DNA of 64,000 nt, from positions 1 to 64,000 of the forward strand of contig JARGFH010000009.1 of the NCBI GenBank assembly GCA_029210695.1. The letters run 5' to 3'. Below the pieces are notes generated by a model. That model saw only the letters and a list, made by a program, of their open reading frames with translations, searched no databases and was not told the origin of the DNA. This DNA is from Acidimicrobiia bacterium (GTDB lineage Bacteria > Actinomycetota > Acidimicrobiia > Spongiisociales > JAHEDJ01). The stretch's first letter is position 1; each line of letters starts with the position of its first letter. Position numbers and translations under genes: made by a program. Below, piece after piece: positions 54,669 through 62,893 of the stretch.

Positions 54669-55100
54669 TCAGGCCTTGCCGGGCCATTCGCTGACTGGAT
54701 ACGACGCCACGGGAACTACTACGGAATTAGCGAACTTGTCATGCCAGGTCTGCTTTTCGGGATCCCACAGCATCCAGAGGTAACCGATGAAGCACGCAAT
54801 ACCCGACACGATCTTTCCGATCACCCGGATGAAGGCGCCGGCGTAGCCGATGCTGGTTCCGGTCTGCATTCCGACAACCCTGATCGACATCGCTCGCTTG
54901 CCAACGGTCTGTCCCGAGGGGCTTCCCTCCAAATACACGTAGTAGCCGTAGCTGACTACCGCCCCGATGAACGATCCGAAGAGACCTACCCTGCTGAGAA
55001 TCCCGGTAGCCACGCCAACCACAACCGCATCGATGATGGCGGCAATGAGCCTCTCACCGAAGCTCGCTCTCGGGCCTGAAGGTGCTGCGGGTACTGTCAT
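54669..55100 (-). CDS. RDD-family membrane protein
   Basis: A 143-residue RDD protein: R and D pattern in FGERLIAAIIDAVVVG, then transmembrane segments and the closing motif RDD-like DPEKQTWHDKFANSVVV. The function of RDD proteins is poorly known. ATG 55100 has AGGGAGAG upstream. It follows DUF2752 on the same strand by 13 bp. Confidence 0.85.
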   Translation of the reverse strand: MTVPAAPSGPRASFGERLIAAIIDAVVVGVATGILSRVGLFGSFIGAVVSYGYYVYLEGSPSGQTVGKRAMSIRVVGMQTGTSIGYAGAFIRVIGKIVSGIACFIGYLWMLWDPEKQTWHDKFANSVVVPVASYPVSEWPGKA

Positions 55101-55113
55101 GCTCTCTCCCTTG

Positions 55114-55464
55114 TTAGATGAACCCGTATCTCGACAACTCGAACGCCCACATCGCACCGAGGGACACAAGGACGAACGGCATGGAAACCCTTACGCTGGT
55201 CGGTCGGCGGATGAGCAAGAAGAGAGCGACTCCGACCGCGACGATGCCGGCCGGGTTAGCTACAAAAGCTTCTGCAAGATCGAGGTGTACCGTGGCAGTG
55301 ACGCTCGTGGTCATTCCACAGAAGGGGCACGGCACACCCGTCACCGCCCGGAGGGGGCACAGAACTCCAAGCTCCATCGGTATCAAGGGTCTTATGAGAG
55401 CCAGAAGCACCATCAAGCCGCCGGCGAATCGGAGGTCGCCCGCATCTATGCGGTTGGATGCCAT
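55114..55464 (-). CDS. DUF2752 membrane protein
   Basis: A 116-residue protein with three transmembrane helices. The DUF2752 motif CPLRAVTGVPCPFCGMTTS (about residues 35-53) is complete. ATG 55464 is chosen; a GTG at 55512 would add 16 residues. Function unknown. These genes are common near RDD-family genes in actinobacteria, as here. Confidence 0.8.
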   Translation of the reverse strand: MASNRIDAGDLRFAGGLMVLLALIRPLIPMELGVLCPLRAVTGVPCPFCGMTTSVTATVHLDLAEAFVANPAGIVAVGVALFLLIRRPTSVRVSMPFVLVSLGAMWAFELSRYGFI

Positions 55465-55557
55465 CCACCAGCCGCGGGACCGGTGCCGGCGCAACGAATG
55501 CGCTATTGCCACGAACCGAGGATACTGAAGACGCAGGCGGACTCGCGGGATAACGGC

Positions 55558-56889
55558 CTACTTCGCGGCCAGCGCCACACCGTGGGCGACTGCCGCCAGA
55601 TTGCTCTCGCCGAACGGGCCTGCGGCGACGGCCGACCGGAGCGCTTCGATAGGAATCACGCCGCTGTGCTCAACGACCGCGGCCAGCACCACTAGAGCTA
55701 GATCTCCTTTCCCGATCCGCCCGGGCAGGGTGGCCGGATCGAGCACCACGACCCGGGCCGGTGTATCGATAGTGGAGAATTCCGGGAGGACGTACACAAC
55801 GGCATCCCCGGTCATTCGCGCCGCCCGCTTGGCCACTTTCCGATACCCATCGTCCGTCAGTACCACGAGCACGTTCGGCTGCTCGGATCCGGCGTAATCA
55901 ATCGGCCGATTCGCCAGCAGGAGCCTGGAAAGGCTGTGCCCCGTCTTGACCGTGACGGGATAGTCGTCGCGTTGGGAGGCATAGAGACCGCTCTTGATCG
56001 CCGCGATGGCACCGATCCGGACGGCGGAGCGCACACGCCCACCGGCAGATCCGGCCATCTCGATCAGGAACGGGTGATCGAGTTGTGCCGTCCATTCGGA
56101 GGGGATCGGCTGTGGCCCATCCGGGGGCCGACCTAGGGATGACAGTCCGGCCTCACGAATGGCAACCGTAAACTCCGGTCGACCGTCCCGGTACAACACG
56201 CCGGTCTCGAAGCCAAGCTCTTCGAGGGTGGAATCGATGGCCCGTCTGGTGAACTGATTGGACTTGACGAAGTAGGCCGTGCACAGCTCCCAGATATCGA
56301 GCAGAGCGAACGATTCTGACAAGATGGCTTCGCTGATTCGCTCAGTCAGGTCGGTGTCGAAATTCGTGCCGCGCCAGACGTATCCGGCACCGTTGACCCC
56401 AACCGACGCGCAGATGTCGAGCGGACGTTCGGGATTCCCTCCGGGTGTCGTCGAGGTCACGGCTCCCGTCGGAGTGGTCGCCGAGTGCTGTCCGCCGGTC
56501 ATTCCATAGTTGAAGTTGTTGAACACGAGCACCGTGATCCCTATGTTGCGGCGGGCGGCGTTCAGGAGATGCGTGCCGCCGATGCCGGTGCCTCCGTCAC
56601 CCATCACGACAATCACCGTCAGTTCGGGTTGCGCAAGCTTGATCCCCGTTGCGTAGGTGACCGAGCGGCCGTGCAAACCATGAAAGGCACTCGTGATGAA
56701 GTACTGGTCCGAGAGGCCCGAGCATCCGATGTCGCTGACGATGACCGTTTGGGCAGGATCGACCTGCAGTTCGACCAGCGCCGCGTTCAAGTTGTCGAGA
56801 ATCGACTTATGTCCGCAACCTGGGCAAAACGGGTACGGGCTGTCATTCCGGTAGCTACCCAGTGGCGTGATCGTCGTGAGGATGCTCAT
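55558..56889 (-). CDS. korB: 2-oxoacid:ferredoxin oxidoreductase, beta subunit with C-terminal gamma-like domain
   Basis: A 443-residue protein. Residues 1 to about 275 are the ThDP-binding beta subunit: the CPGCGH motif, SDIGCSG, VVMGDGGTGIGG and FNNFNYGMTGGQ. From about 278 on, MAGSAGGRVRSAVRIGA opens a POR-gamma-like domain to the end. The enzyme oxidises a 2-oxoacid (probably 2-oxoglutarate or pyruvate) and reduces ferredoxin. ATG 56889 overlaps korA by 4 bp. Gamma fused to beta is unusual; it is normally on alpha. Confidence 0.9.
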   Translation of the reverse strand: MSILTTITPLGSYRNDSPYPFCPGCGHKSILDNLNAALVELQVDPAQTVIVSDIGCSGLSDQYFITSAFHGLHGRSVTYATGIKLAQPELTVIVVMGDGGTGIGGTHLLNAARRNIGITVLVFNNFNYGMTGGQHSATTPTGAVTSTTPGGNPERPLDICASVGVNGAGYVWRGTNFDTDLTERISEAILSESFALLDIWELCTAYFVKSNQFTRRAIDSTLEELGFETGVLYRDGRPEFTVAIREAGLSSLGRPPDGPQPIPSEWTAQLDHPFLIEMAGSAGGRVRSAVRIGAIAAIKSGLYASQRDDYPVTVKTGHSLSRLLLANRPIDYAGSEQPNVLVVLTDDGYRKVAKRAARMTGDAVVYVLPEFSTIDTPARVVVLDPATLPGRIGKGDLALVVLAAVVEHSGVIPIEALRSAVAAGPFGESNLAAVAHGVALAAK

Positions 56890-58028
56890 ATCAGGACCTC
56901 GAGGAAGTCGGCAGGCGTGATGAGAGTTCCGTCATTTCGGTGCACACCGATCACCTCGGTGCCCGGGCCGGCCAGGCGCTCGATTTCCCTCCGGTATTGC
57001 CCATGATTGAGTTCGCCGATCACCACGCGGTCGTGGCCCTCGAGGATGGCCCGAATCGCCGTCTCGGGGACCGGCCAGATGCTGTGCACGGTGGCGGCCG
57101 AGACTCGTCGCCCATCCGCCCTGGCGATCCGCACGGCTTCGCGCATCGATCCGGCGGTGATCCCGTACGACAAGAAGGCGGTCGTGGCTTTCGGATCGAG
57201 GTCGGTCGCCACCAGGTCTATCTCATCCTGGTGAGCATGGATCTTGGCGACGAGGTGTTCGTTGAGGGCACCCACCGTCGCCGGGTCCTTCGAGATGAAG
57301 GCGCGTTCGTCGTGGGTCGAACCCGTGAATCGTACGATGGCCGGATCACCGTAGGTGGCGACCGCTCCGACGGCATCCGGCGGGTCGTATGAGTACGGGG
57401 GTTCGATCGATGTCTCGGCCGAACGTCGGGAGCGCGGTCGGACCTCAACTCTCTGATAGTCCTCGATGTCTACGGTCGTGGCGGTGAGATTCAGTTCTTT
57501 GTCCGTCAACAAGAACACCGGACAACGAAACCGCTCGGCCAGGTCGAATGCCTTCATCGTCAGCGTGTAGCACTCGGGAACCGTAGAAGGGGCGAGCGCG
57601 ATGATTGGATAACCGCCGCCGGTTCCCCACCGGACAAACTGAATATCGCCCTGGGCGGCGGTCGTCGCACCTCCGGTGCTCGGACCCAATCGCTGTACAT
57701 CGACGATCACGAGCGGGACCTCACCCATCACGGCCATTCCGATGTTCTCTGAGTAGAGACTGATGCCGGGGCCGCTGGTGGCAGTCATTGCCCTAGCGCC
57801 CGCCATCGTTGCGCCTATGCACATACCGATAGAAGAGATCTCGTCTTCGCCCTGAATCGCCACTCCCCCGCGCTTCGGCATCTCGCGGGTCATGGCGGTG
57901 AGGATTTGCGAAGCCGGAGTGATCGGATAACCGGCGAAGAAGTTGCACCCGGCGTCTACCGCCCCCCTGACGATTGCTGTGGATCCATCTGTGAGTTCTC
58001 GCACGCCCTCATTGTCATAGCAGGCCAC
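56886..58028 (-). CDS. korA: 2-oxoacid:ferredoxin oxidoreductase, alpha subunit
   Basis: A 380-residue subunit with the ThDP pyrimidine-binding motif FFAGYPITPASQILTAM, QGEDEISSIGMCIGATMAGARAMTATSGPG, and the transketolase C-terminal domain near the end. It lacks the N-terminal gamma domain of many actinobacterial KorA, which is instead on KorB. GTG 58028 is used; GTG 58004 with GAGGG upstream is possible. Together with KorB and the NADPH-linked Nfn-like pair it can supply low-potential electrons. Confidence 0.9.
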   Translation of the reverse strand: MACYDNEGVRELTDGSTAIVRGAVDAGCNFFAGYPITPASQILTAMTREMPKRGGVAIQGEDEISSIGMCIGATMAGARAMTATSGPGISLYSENIGMAVMGEVPLVIVDVQRLGPSTGGATTAAQGDIQFVRWGTGGGYPIIALAPSTVPECYTLTMKAFDLAERFRCPVFLLTDKELNLTATTVDIEDYQRVEVRPRSRRSAETSIEPPYSYDPPDAVGAVATYGDPAIVRFTGSTHDERAFISKDPATVGALNEHLVAKIHAHQDEIDLVATDLDPKATTAFLSYGITAGSMREAVRIARADGRRVSAATVHSIWPVPETAIRAILEGHDRVVIGELNHGQYRREIERLAGPGTEVIGVHRNDGTLITPADFLEVLI

Positions 58029-58060
58029 TCGTGGAGCGTAGGGGCGAAGGGCCCGTCTCG

Positions 58061-58522
58061 CTATCCGGTTGCCAGAAGCGTCAGACGATCGAGGAACTCT
58101 CGCTGGGCCGGATTCAGCTTCACCCCGGCGGTCTCGAGGTCGAACCAGGCGCCTCGGTCGACCTCCGGGACCTCGACCATCAGGCCAGAACCAGGCGGCC
58201 ACTGCATTGTGAATGTATTCGACTGGATCAGGTCCGGATCGAGGTCGCCCTCCACCGCCCAGGCGTGCACCACCTTTCCGGCTCTCTGCCGCACGCTGCC
58301 CAATGGCAACTCGTTTCCTCGATCCGGCATGACCCCGGTCTCTTCTGAGAACTCGCGATGGGCGGCCGACAAGCGATCCTCGGCACCGGCAAGTTCACCT
58401 TTGGGAATGCTCCACGCTCCCAGATCCTTCGTCGCCCAGAAAGGTCCTCCCGGGTGAACAAGGAAGACCTCGATCGCACCCTGCCGTCGCCGGAACAGGA
58501 GCAGTCCGGCGCTCTCTTTCAT
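58061..58522 (-). CDS. NUDIX hydrolase
   Basis: A 153-residue NUDIX protein: GAWSIPKGELAGAEDRLSAAHREFSEETG (about residues 35-63) carries an intact box with a longer spacer than usual. The FLVHPGGPFWATKDLG opening resembles NUDIX proteins of the Ap4A or DNA-mismatch type. It overlaps the PlsC-like gene by 4 bp. Its substrate is unknown. Confidence 0.82.
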   Translation of the reverse strand: MKESAGLLLFRRRQGAIEVFLVHPGGPFWATKDLGAWSIPKGELAGAEDRLSAAHREFSEETGVMPDRGNELPLGSVRQRAGKVVHAWAVEGDLDPDLIQSNTFTMQWPPGSGLMVEVPEVDRGAWFDLETAGVKLNPAQREFLDRLTLLATG

Positions 58523-59088
58523 TCAGGTTGGTTTTCTTCTGCCAGGCGGATCGGCGTCTCGTTGCCTGGTCTGACACCCTCGACGCCCTCATAGAAGGAT
58601 CGCAAACGATCCATATCATCTGAAACACTGCCGGAGACCCGGATCGGCGGTCCGATCGTGGCTACCCGCGCCGGCCCGTTCACCGACGCAGGAACAATCG
58701 GGACACCTGAAGCCTCTGCAATCCGATAGAAGCCAGATTTCCAGGTGGCGGCCCTTGACCGGGTTCCCTCAGGAGCGATTACCAGAATCATCGTGTCGGC
58801 TTGCTCGAAGGCTGCGGATACCTGCTCAACCAGTCCCTCCGGGCGGTTCCGATGGACCGGGATACCTCCGAGCTTGCGCATCAACCAGCCGAGGGGTCCC
58901 CAGAACAGGCTGTCCTTTCCGATGTAGCTGGCACGGCGGCCGAAATGGCCTAGAACCCCCAAAAAGACGACGAAATCGAGATTGGACGTATGAGGCGCGC
59001 CAAGAGCAACAAACTTGGGATCCGGGGGAAAGGAGCCCTCTATCCGCCATCCGCGCAAACGGAGGTACGTCTTAGCAAGCCAGTACAC
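58519..59088 (-). CDS. 1-acylglycerol-3-phosphate acyltransferase-like (PlsC family)
   Basis: A 189-residue acyltransferase. The first motif is HTSNLDF (a variant of HX4D), then LGGIPVHRN and APEGTRS (the EGTRS motif III). The family makes phosphatidic acid or acylates other glycerolipids. At 189 residues it is short, lacking an extra N-terminal membrane helix. It starts at GTG 59088. Confidence 0.85.
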   Translation of the reverse strand: MYWLAKTYLRLRGWRIEGSFPPDPKFVALGAPHTSNLDFVVFLGVLGHFGRRASYIGKDSLFWGPLGWLMRKLGGIPVHRNRPEGLVEQVSAAFEQADTMILVIAPEGTRSRAATWKSGFYRIAEASGVPIVPASVNGPARVATIGPPIRVSGSVSDDMDRLRSFYEGVEGVRPGNETPIRLAEENQPE

Positions 59089-59122
59089 AACACGATGATC
59101 GCAGGAAAGCTCGGGAAATGAC

Positions 59123-59152
59123 GAAGTGCCCCGCCATCAGGCGGGGCACTTC
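59123..59152 (-). terminator. 13-bp GC-rich hairpin downstream of HU
   Basis: GAAGTGCCCCGCC pairs with GGCGGGGCACTTC around the loop ATCA, 18 bp beyond the HU stop on the minus strand. Some T residues follow on that strand (GTCATTT). Confidence 0.8.
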
Positions 59153-59169
59153 AGATCGAATCAGTTCGT

Positions 59170-59463
59170 TCAGTCGGCGACGCGGTCCCGAAGACCCTTG
59201 GCCGGCTTGAAGGTTGCGTACGTCTTGGCCGCAATGGTGATCGTCGCGCCGGTTGCCGGATTACGGCCCTGGCGCGCCGCCCGCGACTTGGTTCCAAAAG
59301 AACCGAAGCCTGAAATGGCCACCTTGCGTCCGGCGTCGAGTTCGACGGCAATGATTCCTTGACCAGGCTCGGACGAGAAAATCGCGTCGATGACCTCAAC
59401 AGCCTTCGCTTGCGTCAGGTCCGTCTTCTTGGCGAGCTTCTTCGCCATCTCCGTTTTGTTCAT
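59170..59463 (-). CDS. hup: DNA-binding protein HU
   Basis: A 97-residue histone-like protein of the HU/IHF family: MNKTEMAKKLAKKTDLTQ at the start and the DNA-binding arm GFGSFGTKSRAARQGRNPATG. It lacks the Lys/Ala-rich C-terminal tail of mycobacterial HupB. AGGAGGGG lies 6 nt upstream of the ATG, followed by its own terminator, so it is a single-gene unit. Confidence 0.96.
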   Translation of the reverse strand: MNKTEMAKKLAKKTDLTQAKAVEVIDAIFSSEPGQGIIAVELDAGRKVAISGFGSFGTKSRAARQGRNPATGATITIAAKTYATFKPAKGLRDRVAD

Positions 59464-59545
59464 CCACCCCTCCTAGGAGTTCGAAACTGTTGACGATCCA
59501 GCGCCGTCGTAGGAGACGATAACGAATAGTCCAGCAAAAGTGGGG

Positions 59546-59559
59546 GATATCGCGATATC
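59546..59559. other. Perfect 14-bp palindrome upstream of HU
   Basis: GATATCGCGATATC lies between hup and the divergent GNAT gene, about 85 bp from the hup start. It is unusually AT-rich and symmetric, so it may be an operator. No cognate regulator is evident. Confidence 0.4.
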
Positions 59560-59621
59560 TGAACCTACGCAATCGTGGGTCGATCTACCATCGATCCGAC
59601 GCCAGCCGAGGACCTCGACCG

Positions 59622-60092
59622 ATGATCCGACCCCTCCTGCGGATGGAACGTCCGACCGATGGCATCGGCCGGCCGCCACCGCACGGCTTCAGGATCGATC
59701 GATACGAGCGGTCGAGTCACCATGCTGCGATCCCGAACCTGTACGCGGCGGCTTTCGGCAAGGATCCCTGGCCTGATGATTGGGACGTGTTCGACGAGTT
59801 CGATCCACACGGCGTCATGGTGGCCGTCGAGGATGCAACTTGCTCGGCAGTCGGATTCGCCATCAGCTTCAAGCGCTCCGATTTCGGTTACGTCAGCGTG
59901 GTTGCGGTCGCACCTGCCTACCGGCGACGCGGCCTCGCCTCGGCGCTGGTCGGCTCGGCCGCCGCCTACCTCCGCTCACTGGGCCTGCGGTTGGTTCGGA
60001 TCGACGCATGGGAAGACTCACCGCCGGCCGTGCTCACCTACGAGCGGCTCGGGTTCCTGATCTACGACCGGCGTGACGAAGTGGACGACTAG
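59622..60092 (+). CDS. GNAT-family N-acetyltransferase
   Basis: A 156-residue GNAT. The acetyl-CoA loop VSVVAVAPAYRRRGLASALVG (R-R-x-G-x-A) is intact near residues 95-115, followed by VRIDAWEDSPPAVLTYERLGF. The substrate is unknown. The start is ATG 59622; ATG 59643 would shorten it by 7 residues. A hairpin follows the stop. Confidence 0.85.
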   Translation: MIRPLLRMERPTDGIGRPPPHGFRIDRYERSSHHAAIPNLYAAAFGKDPWPDDWDVFDEFDPHGVMVAVEDATCSAVGFAISFKRSDFGYVSVVAVAPAYRRRGLASALVGSAAAYLRSLGLRLVRIDAWEDSPPAVLTYERLGFLIYDRRDEVDD

Positions 60093-60131
60093 GACCAGAC
60101 GACTTACTCGTCCTGGCCGGGCCGGCGCGAC

Positions 60132-60159
60132 GACGGGGCCGACCGTGGGCGGCCCCGTC
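60132..60159. terminator. 10-bp GC-rich hairpin
   Basis: GACGGGGCCG pairs with CGGCCCCGTC around an 8-nt loop, between the convergent GNAT and Ala/Gly-rich genes. It probably ends both transcripts. Confidence 0.65.
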
Positions 60160-60172
60160 TAGTCACTCAGAT

Positions 60173-60637
60173 TCATTCCTGAGGTGTGTCTGTCTGTCCT
60201 TTGAGCACGGCCTTGACACCACCGACCCCGGTGGCGGCGACGTCACGAACAGTGTGCACTGCGGCTTCGCCGATCTCCTCTGCTGCTTCCAGTGCGCCGG
60301 CGGCAGCAGCCGAGGCGACATCCTCGAGGCTCAGCCCGACATCCTTGGCGCCGGAAATGGCACCAGAGATCGCACCCGCGGTCACGTCGGCAATATCGGC
60401 CCCAGCCTCCCCGGCTCCCTGGACCAGTCCTTTAGTCGTGTTCTGTATGTGCGTATAGGCGTCGGCAACCGAACGGAGGCGATCATCTGGGCAACCAGGC
60501 ACGGGGTGCTCGATGACGGATCGAGTGAGACCCACGCTTGAGCCCACCGACCGCACGGATTTCACAAGAGACACGGGCGGACCCGACCCGAGAAGAACGC
60601 CTACAGGAATCGTGCGATTGTCCGATTGACTTCGCAT
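60173..60637 (-). CDS. Hypothetical Ala/Gly-rich protein
   Basis: A frame of 154 codons from ATG 60637. The first 65 residues look poorly conserved in composition; from about residue 70 (NTTKGLVQGAGEAGADIADV) it is low-complexity, helical, and Ala-, Gly- and acid-rich. This part resembles repeat-rich stress or LEA-like proteins. The start is doubtful: ATG 60637 is divergent to, and overlaps, the ATG of the plus-strand frame at 60636. Moderate support only. Confidence 0.5.
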   Translation of the reverse strand: MRSQSDNRTIPVGVLLGSGPPVSLVKSVRSVGSSVGLTRSVIEHPVPGCPDDRLRSVADAYTHIQNTTKGLVQGAGEAGADIADVTAGAISGAISGAKDVGLSLEDVASAAAAGALEAAEEIGEAAVHTVRDVAATGVGGVKAVLKGQTDTPQE

Positions 60638-60812
60638 GTTGGCCGAACTCATCGATCTCGGGCTCACTGCGCTGGCGGTGATGTGGCTCCTGTTCGTTGG
60701 CCTGGTTGTCCACGCTGGTTGGATAGCCGGTCCGGCGATGGACGAGCGAGTTGAAGAAGCCCCGCACGTTTCCGAGGTTCAACTGCCGGTGCTCAGCTCT
60801 CGAAGCGCCTGA
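60636..60812 (+). CDS. Small membrane ORF, 58 aa
   Basis: A 58-codon frame MLAELIDLGLTALAVMWLLF with one hydrophobic helix and an acidic tail. Too short for a family call. It starts at the same palindromic ATG/CAT as the minus-strand neighbour, so only one may be translated. It lies at the start of a patch of decayed genes. Confidence 0.3.
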   Translation: MLAELIDLGLTALAVMWLLFVGLVVHAGWIAGPAMDERVEEAPHVSEVQLPVLSSRSA

Positions 60813-60889
60813 CCCTCCGCAGGATCTCCGCGTAGCTCCCCTCTCTGCAGCTGTGGACGCTTGTAGCGTCACTATCTGGTGTCACTCGA

Positions 60890-61344
60890 GTGAAGCAGCT
60901 TTCCGAAGAGGAGTTTCAGATGGAGCGGAATTGGGCGATCTATCTTGCACGACGGTTGTGGGATTTCCATCCAGGGGTGCGCAGCGGGAACGAGCTAACC
61001 ATGGGCGAACGCGCCGCCGATCGGCTTCGCAACGGCATGGGCTCATGGGCGTTCGTGTTCGTCACACTCCTGTTCCTGGCGACGTGGATGGCGTTCAACC
61101 GCAACACGGGTTTCGATCCGTATCCATTCATCTTGCTCAACTTGCTGCTCTCCTGCGTTGCGGCGCTGCAGGGGGCGGTCCTACTGATTGCCGCTCCCGC
61201 GCCGACCAGATCTCCGCCGAACTGGCCCTCCACGATTACAGCACCAACAACGAGGCTCTCGAACTCATCCGCAAACTCGAGGAGATCACCAAAGACATCC
61301 AGGTACGAGTCGGCGGAGGCGAACCGCCTGAGGGACCACGCTGA
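60890..61344 (+). pseudogene. DUF1003 membrane protein gene with a frameshift
   Basis: The DUF1003 core is readable: GERAADRLRNGMGSWAFVF and FDPYPFILLNLLLSCVAALQG in one frame from GTG 60890. Around 61185-61200 the match moves to another frame, where ADQISAELALHDYSTNNEAL and the EITKDIQ end continue to the TGA at 61344. One base is apparently missing. The gene is broken unless this is a sequencing error or programmed shift. DUF1003 proteins are small inner-membrane proteins of unknown role. Confidence 0.7.
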
Positions 61345-61382
61345 ATGGATGATTCCGTGCCGAGCATGATCGAGCTATCGGC

Positions 61383-61630
61383 ATGAGTGGCGAGGCCGTG
61401 CAAGCCCCCGGGTGGCCGGGCATCGTGCCGACCTGGACATCCAGCGCCAAACAGGGAGTCGGAGCAGCTGTGTCGGAGGCCAGTCGCGTCTGATTCACGC
61501 TAAGTCACGGGATTCTCAACGAGGTGTTCGCGGCCGTTGAAGGCATGGCGATGGCACTCGCCTGTTCATCAGGGTGGATCAACGCGTCCGCGGCTACGTC
61601 GGAATCTCCGACGGATGGCAGGACGTGTCG
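61383..61630 (+). pseudogene. Remnant of a GH15 glucoamylase-like gene
   Basis: An ATG at 61383 opens a frame containing PGWPGIVPTWTSSAKQGVG, very like the N terminus of bacterial GH15 glucoamylases (PxWTSSAKxGVG). A TGA at 61491 replaces the conserved Trp codon in RVWFTLSHGILNE. The frame then matches FTLSHGILNEV, after which a large deletion brings RGYVGISDGWQD, a later GH15 motif. The gene is clearly broken. It identifies the parent family but not a working enzyme. Confidence 0.7.
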
Positions 61631-61635
61631 AAACA

Positions 61636-61819
61636 ATCGCCTCGCTTGCCCCTACACCGGGAGGCCTGGGCGCACTGGAAGCAGCTCTGGTGGCCGGACT
61701 CACCGCGGGCCGGTACCGCAGTCGGTGGAGTTCTCGTGTTCAGGCTGCTGACCTTCTGGCTGCCGATTCTCCCTGGTGCCTGGATGCTGAAGAGCCTTCG
61801 CAGCCGCGGACTCGTTTGA
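61636..61819 (+). pseudogene. C-terminal remnant of a flippase-like (UPF0104/LPG synthase TM) protein
   Basis: Directly after the GH15 remnant, one frame reads SLAPTPGGLGALEAALVAG, typical of the last transmembrane part of MprF/AglD-type flippases. After a frame change near 61700, the other reads GVLVFRLLTFWLPILPGAWM to a TGA at 61817. Both halves fit the C terminus of one gene in two frames. The rest of the gene is missing. Confidence 0.7.
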
Positions 61820-61888
61820 CCTACACCGGTTGGAACGCGTTGGCACGGCAGTCATCGATCCACGGCGCGTTCCTGCCACAATGGGCCG

Positions 61889-62860
61889 GTGATCATCGAC
61901 TGCGCTATCTACGACAACGGTGTGCGCCGACCGGGTGACCAGCCGACGGTAGGAGTCCGACGGGCGGCCTCCCAGCCGGGCTCGTTCGTCTGGATCGGCC
62001 TCTACGAACCGACCACTGAAGAATTCGACGCCGTTCGCCGGGAGTTCGACCTGCACGAGCTCGCCGTCGAGGACGCCATGAAGGCGCACCAGCGGCCCAA
62101 ACTCGAGGTCTACGACAACACGCTTTTCGTCGTCTTGAAGAGCGCTCGCTACATCGACCTGGAGGAGGAAATCGAGTTCGGCGAGATCCTTCTCTTCATC
62201 GGCGACGATTTCGCCGTCGTGGTCCGCCACGGCCAGGCGAGCGGACTTACCGAGGCGCGCCTGAGCCTCGAACGCGACCCGGAACTGCTCCGGATGGGCC
62301 CACCCGCCGTGCTGCATCGAGTAATGGACCGGGTAATCGACGATTACGTCCCCGTCGTCGATGGACTGGGCAAAGACATCCAGGAGGTGGAGAAGGAAGT
62401 GTTCTCCACAGAGTGGACGAATCCCGCCGAACGGATCTATTTCCTCAAACGGGAAGTCCTCGAATTCCAGCAAGCGGTGGCCTCGCTGATCGATCCTCTC
62501 AATCGCCTCGGACGAGGATTCTTCGAGGTGATCCCGGACGATATGCGAGAGTATTTCCGGGACATCTCCGACCATGTGCTGCGCTTGTCCGATCAGGTGG
62601 CCGCCTACCGCGACCTCCTCACCAGCGTGCTCGAGGCGACCCTCACCCAGGTGAGTGTCCGCCAGAACGAGGATATGCGCAAGATCTCGGCCTGGGTGGC
62701 GGTGGCAGTGGTCCCTACCCTGATCGCCGGCGTCTTCGGCATGAACTTCCAGCGAATGCCCGGCGTTGATGCCAGCTGGGGGTTTCCCGTCGTCGTAGGT
62801 CTCATGGCCCTCGTGGCAGGAACCCTCTACGGTCTATTCAGGCGAAGCGACTGGCTCTAG
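61889..62860 (+). CDS. corA: CorA-family Mg2+/Co2+ transporter
   Basis: A 323-residue divalent-cation channel. The long helical cytosolic domain runs to about residue 255, followed by two C-terminal transmembrane helices; the selectivity motif is FGMNFQ (canonical YGMN with Phe) at the end of TM1. The C-terminal tail is basic. It starts at GTG 61889; no good ribosome binding site is seen. It follows the decayed patch. Confidence 0.94.
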   Translation: MIIDCAIYDNGVRRPGDQPTVGVRRAASQPGSFVWIGLYEPTTEEFDAVRREFDLHELAVEDAMKAHQRPKLEVYDNTLFVVLKSARYIDLEEEIEFGEILLFIGDDFAVVVRHGQASGLTEARLSLERDPELLRMGPPAVLHRVMDRVIDDYVPVVDGLGKDIQEVEKEVFSTEWTNPAERIYFLKREVLEFQQAVASLIDPLNRLGRGFFEVIPDDMREYFRDISDHVLRLSDQVAAYRDLLTSVLEATLTQVSVRQNEDMRKISAWVAVAVVPTLIAGVFGMNFQRMPGVDASWGFPVVVGLMALVAGTLYGLFRRSDWL

Positions 62861-62893
62861 CCGGCGTCACCGGACGCATGGTCGCTGCCCGGC

